NCBI RefSeq assembly: GCF_018143015.1
Contig: NC_054757.1
Location: 6,244,501-6,308,500 of the forward strand
Direction: 5' to 3'
DNA from: Lytechinus variegatus
Lineage: Eukaryota > Echinodermata > Echinoidea > Temnopleuroida > Toxopneustidae
DNA length: 64,000 bases
Below are positions 12,491 to 22,844 of this stretch, piece after piece (the stretch's first letter is position 1; each line of letters opens with the position of its first letter). The notes beneath the pieces are model-generated. The model searched no databases. It saw only the letters and a program-made list of their open reading frames with translations, and was not told where the DNA came from. The translations under genes and the position numbers were made by a program.

Positions 12491-13620
12491 ATAACACATG
12501 ATTTTATACCCCAAAAAGATTACTTTTCAATATCATCATTCGTATATTATTTATTCTCATTCAATTCTTATGTCTTTCACTTTGTTTTCTTCCTGTTCTT
12601 CTTCTTTCTTTACCTTTATCACCTTCATCCGTTGCTTCTCTTGTATCCTTATCTTCTTTATCCTTCATTCCTTCTCCTCGCCGTCGTCTTCTTCCTCCTA
12701 CTTCTCCCTCTTTTCTCTTCGATCGGCCATCTTGAACCCCCCTTCCCGGAAAAAGAAAACCCGCAAGTGGCCCTGCTTTAAATGCCTAGCATCAGCACTT
12801 TCTGAAAAATCTTATTCAGTCCCCCCCCCCCTTGCATCTTCCTTAAATATTTTATATGCCTGTTAGTGTTACTCTGTTCCCTTTCTCCCCGTTCATCATT
12901 CCAGCAACAGCCTGCCCCTGTAGGCTATATCGTCTTTTTACGCCCGCCCGTATGAAGGACACACTCGGTGTCCGTCTGTCCGTCCATTCGTTAACTTTTC
13001 CTTCTCAACATGATAACTCCAGTTCAACTTACCCGAGGCTTATATTATTGGTGTGTATATGATCCGGGAATTCTATTCCTTTTGAGGTCAATTAAGTCAC
13101 TACCTTCCAGTTTTCTTGCTTTACCAATATACTCCATTTTCCGTGGCACAAAACATTGACAAAATATCATAAAAATGTTTATGGGAAATGTTAAAATCAT
13201 ATAAAAATGGTTTTCTCATTACTATAAAACATTTCACTTACGTTATAGCTGTAACGTAAAAAAAACATTTAAAACATAATTCCCTATAAATGTATTTCAG
13301 TAATATTAATAAAATGTTGCAATGGTATCTTTTTATGAATTGACTCGTTTAAATCCATGTGCATATCAATTATCTCTTGCTAATATGTTTATGTATATTC
13401 ATTTTAATGTTGCCCTGTGTATTGTTCGTCTATATAGAACAGACAACCAGGAATTATTGCAATTGTTTCTCTTTTTATCGACAACAGGTGATTTTTATCC
13501 AAAATATATGATAGATTTTCAATATCATCCTCATGACCATCATCGTCACCCTCATCAACACTCCGGGCCCCAAAATGCCAACTATATTGGACAATTTGGG
13601 GGTGGGTATTCATGGACTGT
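12491..13620. other. intergenic, T/C-rich
   Basis: Pyrimidine-rich tract 12560-12720, then unremarkable sequence. Open frames here lack any recognisable domain and arise from composition. Confidence 0.4.
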
Positions 13621-13946
13621 CTTAATACATGTTCTTTTCAAACAGTTACACAAAAGATCAGATGTGTAACTTACAGCCTTCTCATTGTTTGCTGTTCTAT
13701 AATCTCCACACCTCTATTCATTGTCCACAAAAAGCGCGAGACGGTGTAATTAATTGACCCCAGTTAAGTTCACATACAGCTAGGGTTGTTCAATTCAACC
13801 ACGTTTCAAGAGTAATTAATATACATGTACGAGGACATCATTCCTGATCTTATCTATCTGTCTATATAAATAATGTACACGTTCGATAGGGAAGATTGAT
13901 ACTGAAGAAATAAAACAATGTAAGAGTCTTGTACCGTCATATTATA

Positions 13947-14677
13947 AACCCCTCAAAAAAGTTCCGCAGCTCAAGTTTGAGTGCTAATAAATTTCTTAGT
14001 GTGCCATCATCATATGTAAAAGTGGTATCATTGGAAAGTATGATTATTCCTCTTTACGATCATGTGTCATTTGTAATGCCAGAGTTATCATGAAATACAC
14101 AGACATGATATTAATATGCAGCAATGTAAAAAATGAAATGTTGCAAAATTCGTTGCCATGTCATGTTTGAGTTCTGCAACTCATACTGCAAATTTTAGTG
14201 CTAATAAATTTCTTAATGTGCCATCATCATGTGTAAAAGTGATATCTTTAGAAAGCATGATTATTCTTCTTTACAATCATGTGTCATTTGTCATGCTAGT
14301 GTTATCATGAAATACACAGACATGATAATACGCAGCAATGTTAGACATGAAGTGTTGCAAAATGCGTCGTTTGCAATAGCGAATTTCCAATTGTTTCGAG
14401 GATGGACCGAGTGCATTCACTGTCACCTGCATGGTGGAAATTCTATAGAAATGGAGACTCTTGTTGGAAATCAATGCATTTTGCAACATTTCACTTCTGA
14501 CTTTTCTCGATGTTCAGGGTGACTGCATATTCCATGATTACATAATCACAGCAAATGGCATGTCATTGTAAAGAAGAATAATTCAGCTTTCCAAAGATAC
14601 CAGTTTCATCTTTTATACTTCATTAACCAAAAAGATATCACCCCCAAAACGAGTTGCAAAACTTTTTTTGAGGGGTT
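13947..14677. mobile_element. 731-bp MITE, TA target, with paralogous empty site
   Basis: The ends AACCCCTCAAAAAAGTT and AACTTTTTTTGAGGGGTT are inverted. TA is duplicated at 13945-13946 and 14678-14679. The paralogous site in copy 2 (around 15810-15820) reads straight through, proving an insertion. Inside, a block of about 190 bp is present twice in direct orientation (about 13975-14145 and 14185-14365), with a third inverted partial copy near 14540-14640. No transposase frame. The TA duplication points to a Tc1/mariner-like mobilising enzyme (inference). Confidence 0.88.
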
Positions 14678-15972
14678 TATATGTGTGTCTGATGGAAACG
14701 ATTGAAGTTAAACAGAAGAAAAGGCGAGATCAGAAAGGAAAGAATGATCTGAATAAATAAAATACTTAAATTTAAAGGTACAAGCCTATAGGCTTGAAAG
14801 AGATTGAACAAGAACGGTAGACGAATACAAAGACAATAACAATTGATAGTGAAGACAAAAATAAAGAATAGAACATACATGTTTCGAGGTGTCGCACCTC
14901 GTCCTCAGCCTGAAAATTATTAACAGTCATTGGTATTTATACAGTTAGGATGTCAAGTATAAATTTCAAGAATGTACATGTAGTTACACACAGTCACTGT
15001 CTACCATGTCTGGAGACACTTGCAATCGTCACCCCAATGCTAGTTAGAATGCAATACCCATTGTTTCAAAATTCTCGATACTGCTCAAACAGATTTTCAA
15101 CTAAAAATAAAAGAAGGACTTTTCATCAAATGGAAACAACCTCAACTAAACCAACAGGTGTGCAATTTCCAAATAATGTTATCCATTTAATTTAACCCAC
15201 CCCTATCTGATGAATCCATAGAATTTGTATTTTTTTACTGCATTCCATTTAACAATTGAATTCACACCTTGTAATCCTGTGTAACTACATACTTGACATC
15301 CTAACTGTATAAATAGCAATGACTATGTTCCGTTTATTAAAATGTTATGTTCTATTCTTTATTTTTGTCTTCAATTTGGTATTGTGCCGTTCTTTTGGAA
15401 GTATCATAATTGATAGTGAATAAAATAGGGGATAGACATAGACAAGATATTCAACAAAAATTAAGAGCGATAGAAGAGGACAGGACCTATTGATATAGAG
15501 GAATAAAATAACGGGATTGACTTAATTGGCTTAATACATGTTCTATTCAAACAGTCACACAAAAGATCATTGTGTAACTTACAGCCTTCTCATTGTTAGC
15601 TGTTCTATAATCTTCACACCTCTATTCATTGTCCACAAAATGCGCGAGACGGTGTAATTAATTGACCCCAGTTAAGTTCACATACAGCTAGGGTTGTTCA
15701 ATTTAACCACGTTTCAAGAGGAATTAATATACATGTACGAGGACATCATTCCTGATCTTATTGATGCTGAAGAAACAAAACAATGTAAGAGTCTTGTACC
15801 GTCATATTATATATGTGTGACTGATGGAAACGATTGAAGTTAAAGAGAAGAAAAGGCGAGATCAGAGAGGAAAGAATGATCTGAATAAATACAATACTTA
15901 AGGGTACAGGCCTATATGCTTGAAAGAGATAGAACAAGAACGGTAGACGAATACAAGACAATAACAATTGAT

Positions 15973-16552
15973 AGTGAAGACACAAATAAAGAATAGGACA
16001 TACATGTTTCGAGGTGTCGCACCTCATCTTCAGCCTGAAAATTATTAACAGAGTCATAGGTATTTATACAGTTAGGATGTCAAGTATAAATTTCAAGAAT
16101 GTACATGTAGTTACACAGTCACTGTCTACCATGTCTGGAGACACTTGCAATCGTCACCCCAATGCTAGTTAGAATGAAATACCCATTGTTTCAAAATTCT
16201 CGATACTGCTCAAACAGATTTTCAACTAAAAAGAAAAGAAGGGCTTTTCATCAAATGGAAACAACCTCAACTAAACCAACAGGTGTGCAATTTCCAAATA
16301 ATGTTATCCATTTAATTTAACCCGTCCCTATCTGATGAATCCATAGACTTTTTTTTACTGCATTCCATTGAACAATTGAATTCACACCTTATAATCCTGT
16401 GTAACTACATTCTTGAAATTTATAATTGACATCCTAACAGTATAAATAGCAATGACTCTGTTAATAATTTTCAGGCTGAGGATGAGGTGCGACACCTCGG
16501 AACATGTTCGTTTATTAAAATGTTATGTTCTATTCTTTATTTTTGTCTTCAA
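15973..16552. mobile_element. palindromic element within the duplicated unit
   Basis: Arms of about 100-170 bp are inverted: AATAAAGAATAGGACATACATG.. against ATGTTCTATTCTTTATTTTTG, plus CCTGAAAATTATTAAC against GTTAATAATTTTCAGG. Each arm carries the GAGGTGTCGCACCTC hairpin. Copy 1 (14850-15365) keeps the left arm but has lost part of the right one. Confidence 0.65.
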
Positions 16553-16700
16553 TTTGGTATCGTGCCGTTCTTTTGGAAGTATCATAATTGATAGTGAATA
16601 AAATAGGGGATAGACAAGATATTCAACAAAAATTAAGAGCGATAGAAGAGGACAGGAACTATTGATATTGAGGAATAAAATAAAGGGATCGTCTTAATAG

Positions 16701-19046
16701 AGATTAAGAGAAATTAAGATATAGATAGCAGGCGTATTTGTACGTGTGGTTACAAGAGAGGTTGATACTGACTGATGAAATCAAATGATGGATAAATTAG
16801 AAGAACTGATGATTGAAGAAATAGAAATAACCCACCCCTCACCTAGTCTGCTGGGCAAACCCTTCACTCGAAATAAGGGTCTGAATGTGCAGCCTACTCA
16901 TGCCTTGTGTACTGAAGGCTCTCTCGCTCAGGATTGGAACAGCAAGTTTTGTATGTGCTAGTCTTTGCGTGGAGGCACACTTGTTCCAATGAGGGTCTGT
17001 GCCTGCAAACTACCCCTCACCCATGATGATGCCAGGTCGTCCTCGACTATACCCGATGTTCAAACTATAACTATGTTGTGCATTAGATTAATAAGGTAAG
17101 TTTATCTTTCCACATTTCTAGCTGATTGATTTATTTTATTTTTTTCATTCTTACACATTCATGAAAAACGTACTGCGAAATTTAATGTCACTTCATTGGA
17201 TATATTTCTTTATTTAATTTATGTATACTGCCACTTCCTGACTCGTTTCCATTGTTTTATTGCTTGGTTTCCCTCATTCGCTCCGTCAATCATTTTAATC
17301 ACAGCATCACTATTGAAGTTTAGGGGTGGATCCAACTTTTTCAACGGGGGGGGGGGGGGGGTATGCTTATTCAGTAAAATCTTACAAGTTGAAAAAAAAA
17401 TGTGTTTCACTCCCAAATGAAGGTAATATATGCCACGAAAAGTCTGAACATTCTTAACAGAACGGAAACACGCAATGACAAGCTCGGTCGCTTTTCTCAC
17501 TTCAATTTTTTTTTATTTTATGCATCTCCCCCCCCCCCCCCCCCCCGAAAAAAAATTCTGCATATAACCAAGGGTCAGGTCACTTACGTATGTCCGTTAT
17601 TTTACCACAATAAATGTTTTAATGGTTCTCGATGGAGAGGGGGAGGGTGCTACCCCCCCCCCCCCCCCCCCCCCCCCTTCCCCTACAGCTCAAATTCACT
17701 TTTTTTTATCTCGAAGTTTGTTTCGATTTCAAATGGGATTTTCAATTTCAGAAACATTTTCCTTAGTAATTGTTCCCATCCTTTATATTAAAAGCTCTCG
17801 CTATGCCTCTTAGAACTTTTTTTGTCGTATTTCTCAGTGATATTAGGCATAATCTATTCAGTCTACTCCTAAATCATACCATAATTAAGAGAAAAACCCA
17901 TCTCGTGCGAGTACTCGTTAGCGCTTTTGCAGATACCGTACCATACCAGCGAGCTCGAAAGAAAATTGCTCGAACTAAGTTACAACAAAATCACCAAATA
18001 GAAAGTATTTCGTGCTTTTGTGCTATTCCAGTGATTGTTACTGAACCTAAACTCATTTTCTTCAGTTAAATGATACAGGTATTGTATTTTTTAATGATGG
18101 ACGTCCATTTTATAGACAAAATCGGAATATTATGCACTGTCACTGTCTTCTCGGCCTCTGCTCACAATGTACGGTAACCGGTACCGTATACTAGTAGTAC
18201 AGTAGCTAGCTAAACTCGTACTAGTGGTTTGACGTAGTGACACTGACAGTGATTGTAGCTAGCTACATGTAGTTACTTAGTACTAGCCTTGTACACTTCT
18301 TCAAAAGACTTTACCAAATTAGGCCTAACGTTGATCGTATACCCATATGTGCTTACTCTCGGGCTTACTCTGTCGTTGTCGCAATGCAGATATCGCCGAG
18401 TGAGGGATAAGCACAAACAAGCCTTCACAAAGCACAAGCAAATGTTTATTCCGGCACTAAAACTTAACTGAAGACATTCATACTTACAGTTAATTGTCAT
18501 GATGTTAATCAGGACAATTTAATTCATTGTCTGACTTCAGTGGTTCATCTTTGTGCCTTCAGGATAATATGATCCACCGTTGGGTCTTAGTTAAGACCAA
18601 ATATTTACTTATTGACAAATATACACCTTTATTTGTTTATTAGAACATTCAGGTACAAAAGATCAGCATAAAATTGTTTTTCATCAATGACCAAAGGAAA
18701 ACATAAAAACTATAAATCATCATATAATACATGAAAATATAGTCAAAATCTAAGTCAAAAAAAGACAAAGATAACATTAACAATACTTGGTAACAGACGG
18801 TAGATAAATATTGTGATTATACGAATCAAACTAATATCTATATATCAAATTAAATACATGTATCTAAGGAACGATAAGGCAAGGGAAAAGTGAGTCGAGC
18901 AAACATTAGTCTAAAAATGTAGACCCACATCAGCAGTGTGTGTACCTCAGCTGATTCAACGAGTCTGCATAGCAGACTATGTCTACGGAGGCTGCAGAAG
19001 CTTCGCTCGACCTTTCAGGCTGGTTAGCACCTCACGAGCCATTATG
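16701..19046. other. intergenic with G/C homopolymer runs
   Basis: Contains a direct repeat of an AGGGTCTG..GCAAACTAC-like word near 16880 and 16995, a G-run at about 17346-17362, and C-runs at about 17528-17547 and 17655-17688. Many CTAGC words at 18190-18290. No gene recognised. Confidence 0.4.
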
Positions 19047-19206
19047 CCATGGTAACATTTGTTCCACGGCGGCCGTACGGCAAGTCGAAAACAGCCGTTT
19101 TAACATTTTTTTGTCCAACTACATATTGGTGGTTTGAATCAAAATGGATAAAACGGCTGTTTTCGACTCGCCGTACGGCCGCCGTGGAACAAATGTGACC
19201 ATGGTA
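19047..19206. mobile_element. 160-bp hairpin element
   Basis: Arms of about 56 bp pair almost perfectly (CCATGGTAACATTTGTTCC with GGAACAAATGTGACCATGG; both hold CGGCGGCCGTACGG). A loop of about 45 bp separates them. Non-coding MITE-like palindrome. Confidence 0.75.
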
Positions 19207-19214
19207 TAAGCAAG

Positions 19215-19513
19215 CATTGGCGTACCTACGGCGGGGGGGGGGGTCAGATGGGAGAGAGTGCCCCCCCCCCCTGACGAGCGACACACAGATGGCCTGCTAC
19301 TTTGGTCTTGAATTTTACTTTTTTTTGCTTGTAAATTTTTTTTCTGATACGAAATCCTTTATTTGTGGTTGAAGACTTTTTGGCTGGCCAAAATTTTTCC
19401 TGATACGAAATCCTTCATTTGTTCTTGTAGACTTTTTTTTTGGTTGCTTGTCAATTTTTTTGGGCGGACGAATTTGCCCTCCCCCTTGCTGGAAAATCTG
19501 AGGTACGCCACTG
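19215..19513. mobile_element. hAT-like MITE with CAGTGGCGTACC ends
   Basis: The left end CATTGGCGTACCTACGG and the right end GAGGTACGCCACTG are inverted. The flanks TAAGCAAG and CGAGCAAG are an 8-bp target duplication with two differences. An 8-bp duplication and CAGTGGCGTA ends are typical of the hAT superfamily. Inside, a word of about 62 bp containing CTGATACGAAATCCTT is repeated. Confidence 0.75.
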
Positions 19514-19521
19514 CGAGCAAG

Positions 19522-20845
19522 AGAGATGACAGCAGACAATGACAGAGGTGACGTGAATCAGTGAGAGGAGAGAATATAAAAACAATTCTGAAAACTATCA
19601 TTCAAACAATGAAAGATTAATTAAACTTTAAGAAGATATATGCATATTATGACGATCCGGTGACAATAAATTGACACTTAAAAATATTTTATCTTTGTTC
19701 ATCCATTAACACCAGCTTGAACGTCGGATAATATTGAATATAGAGCTTTGCAATATTACACCAAAAAAGTCAAAAGGATTAAAGAATGGAGGAAAAAAAG
19801 ATAGGGATCGAGGGAGAAGTGACCTGAGATATTGATTCAGTAAAAATTTAATGAGTGAGACATGGGTCAAATGGAAATATATCAACATAAAAAACGATAA
19901 AAATAGAATATGAGGAAACAAGGGAAAAACAACACTGATTATAATTAAGCATGAGTAATCAATTCGTGGTGCAATCATTTAATATGCCTTGTACGTGCTG
20001 TGTTTTTGTGACTTGATCGAGTGGTGGGAGAAACAAAGTAGTTTATCATTCCTTATATCATAATAACGGCAGGAGGATTGTTGGGCAATAATGCACTGAA
20101 AATATTAAAATTAAATAATTATAGTTGCGAACAAGTGAGAGAATGACGATAAAGGAATGTAAGAAATTAAAGGAAATAGACGATAGGTCTGTTTTTTCCA
20201 GCCTCGGTGTCTCTTGCTCAATCTAACCACCCCGCCCCCACGCCCTCTCTATCCATTATCTAATGCTCTCTCTCCCTCTCTCTTGATCATTCCCCGTCTC
20301 TCGTATCTGTCGCTCTCTCCTCTTGCTCGACTCTGTCCCTCCGTTATTGGGTGCTCCCTTTTTCTTGTAACTATTTACAACTTATCCCAGAAAGTACATG
20401 ATCTCATCTCGACCCGACTTTCGTTCAAAGAAGTTCAGAAAGATGACAATTTGAGGGCGATGACACGAGCGTGCATTAAAATTGTGCACTGGCGCAAAGC
20501 TAAACATCAAGCCATGACATTTTTGTTTGGGTTTCGAGGAGATCGAGACGGCATCTTACGGCAATAAGTTGCTGTATTGTAATTTCGAGAGAGACATCGC
20601 GGCAAGTCAGGAGGGCTAATTTGAACCATGTGAGTTGTCTAAATTGTGACATTTTATTATCAACATAAGATCGTCCCTCCTTCTGCGGTATTACCGCGGT
20701 AATACACGAGATTTTTATTAAAAAAATCTCGTGGTAATTACCGCCGTAATTTCTCTTGGCAGGAGACTCCCGCCGATGGGAATTTGCTGGTGGTAATCGC
20801 GCGGTACCCGATCTCCCGTCGACTTACGCGGTACAGCGCGGTAAT
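19522..20845. other. no gene; right part of the 10.4-kb interval
   Basis: AT-rich to 20180, a CT-rich stretch 20190-20345, then sequence leading into GCGGTAAT-rich subterminal DNA. The open frames at 20214-20567 have no recognisable domain. Confidence 0.4.
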
Positions 20846-20872
20846 GTGTCAACTTTATTCCGAGCAATACTG
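20846..20872 (-). repeat. right 27-bp inverted end of a 10.4-kb interval
   Basis: Perfect inverted copy of 10515-10541, followed by TA. Just inside it are repeated GCGGTAAT / ATTACCGC words (20680-20850), which also occur inside the left end (10590-10640). Confidence 0.7.
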
Positions 20873-20874
20873 TA

Positions 20875-22430
20875 ACTTAATCAAAGAATATCCTGGAGAA
20901 TGAGCCATGAATTACTGGATGGAAATAAAAAATAATTAATGCATTGGTGTGAAATCACATATTTAACTTACCATTTATGAGAAACCAGCACTTCTGGTGA
21001 TCTGCAATAAAAACAAGTAAAATAAAAAATTTCAAGAAATCCAAATAATCTGTGCTGTGAGTCTGACCAAAACAGAATGATAATTTGTTTTCATAAAATC
21101 AAGACCATTTCTGTTGTCCAGTACAAATTAGAAATAGTGGAATAGACTTTAAACCTGAACCTTCATCCTTTGCCAAAACAATTGGGCATTGTGGGCATCA
21201 GCGGAAGGACAAGACAAAAAGCTTTAATTTAAGCTTAAGATCGAGCAATGAATCATCCTTTTTGGCTCTTTCCCCTTAATCTCTCTCTCTGCCTTTTTTT
21301 TAGAACACTGCCGCCCATTGTTGCTAGGCTAGAATTTCTGCAGCACTAAATGTCTAACAATTAACAATTACAAGATTTCTGGGGTCTTTCTGGAAATGGA
21401 AGCAATTTTTTTATTCATGCCATGCGCCATGGACATGGTGACAGTCTGGAAAAGGAAATTGGGATAATTAAATTGATTTGGATTTTGAATTTGGAAGTCT
21501 ACGTTCTACCGTCATCAATTATTCAACTAGAATAAAGATTGTCATGATAATGGAGTAAACCAGCAAGGTAGGCTTGTGTTTTATGCTTAATTTCTAACTG
21601 ATGATCAGTGATATGTTTTCACTCATCTAATTCCCCGGCCCCAATGAGAAAGTGAGATGCATCTCGAGCTCAGCTCCGCCGCCGGCCGCCGCGGCTCCGG
21701 CGGCAGAGCTCTAGGCTTGACTTGAGACGAGTTTATGCTGAGCATGCACGCTGATATTTCGAGATACGGTAGATCTCCGTCTACTTACTCTAAATTCTCC
21801 TTCCTTGAAGCTCCGCATCCCCAAGTGGAGCGCCTCTTTTCACGGGAATGTTGGAAAAGTCGATGAATTAAAGCCATTTTCACATGATCGAAGCATGAAG
21901 GTATAATAAAATGAAAATTTCCCGTATGGTTTAACGATTACATGTACAAGTTGATATAGAGTTCCACGCAATACCGGTACGTACAGCTATAATAGTAAAA
22001 TTCGTTTGCGATGCATGCATGATGATGCTGTTGTTGTTTATAAAAGTCACATGACGAGGATTCAGAGACGGGGCGCCTGAATGTGATTCACTTTGTACAC
22101 AGAATCTGATTGGCTTATTACCTTTCATTCACTGCTATTACAAGAGTATTGATTGGTCGGCGAAAAGGAATGCGCCTGACCTGAAACTAGTACCAAGTGC
22201 AATAAGTGAAGTCATGTGAAATATTTCCCATTTGTTTTCGTTTATGATGCAAATAAAACACACCCGACCCACATCCATTCCAATAAGTTGCAAGGGTGGG
22301 TTAGGATTAGGAATGAAGGAATTCTTATATACTTTTGGAGTTAAAGATTTATCCATTCGGCTTATACAGGCCTGGGATTATATTCTTGACTTGGGCATCA
22401 TATTCTTGGTGACTATACTCTGTACTCGAC
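20875..22430. other. intergenic with a short CpG/GC cluster
   Basis: At 21660-21715 there is a GC-rich imperfect palindrome built of GCCGCCGG / CCGGCGG words, unusual against the AT-rich background. No gene recognised. Confidence 0.4.
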
Positions 22431-22434
22431 TATA

Positions 22435-22840
22435 CATTTCACACTCCTTTCTGTTCTTGCATAAACTTTCTCTCCCCTCCTACTTAATATTTATCTGTTC
22501 CCTTAATCATTTATGCTGATTTCCCTTTCCTTTATATTTCTATAATTTCCCTTCATACATATATAAATGTGGAGAATACTTGGAAATAAACTTTGTTGGA
22601 ACTACAATGCATTACCTCTTAAGAGCGATTCTTGATGATGATGATCATCGTCGTCATCATCATCTTCCTTAATTCATATATATTATGTCTCTTTTCTAAT
22701 CCTATTTCTCTATATTGCCTTCCTACATGTTTTCCTTCTTGCTTCCTAGTATATGTTTCTCTTTTTGCTTCCTTTATATGTTTCTTTTCCACTTCCTATA
22801 TATTCTCTCTTTTTCTTCCTATGTATTTCTCTATTTTCCC
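22435..22840 (+). repeat. pyrimidine-rich degenerate tandem repeat, left block
   Basis: Words such as TTCCTATATATTTCTC and TTTTTCTTCCTATG recur. The same repeat resumes after the 2.9-kb palindrome (25735-26460), which is inserted into it. Confidence 0.6.
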
Positions 22841-22844
22841 TTAA

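Larger units (their letters stand above)
13621..16700 (+). repeat. tandem duplication of a ~1.2-kb unit
   Basis: Copy 1 runs 13621-15529 and copy 2 runs 15530-16700, in the same orientation and highly similar along their length (for example CTTAATACATGTTC at 13621 and 15530, AAAATGTTATGTTCTATTC at 15340 and 16518). Copy 1 is longer by a 731-bp insertion (13947-14677) and lacks about 45 bp near 15328 that copy 2 keeps (16463-16508). Without the insertion the units are about 1,176 and 1,171 bp. Confidence 0.85.

Noticed and set aside
11074..12866. Series of Phe/Ser-rich frames that look membrane-like
   Set aside because: They follow T-rich tandem repeats and have no start or splice context or family match.
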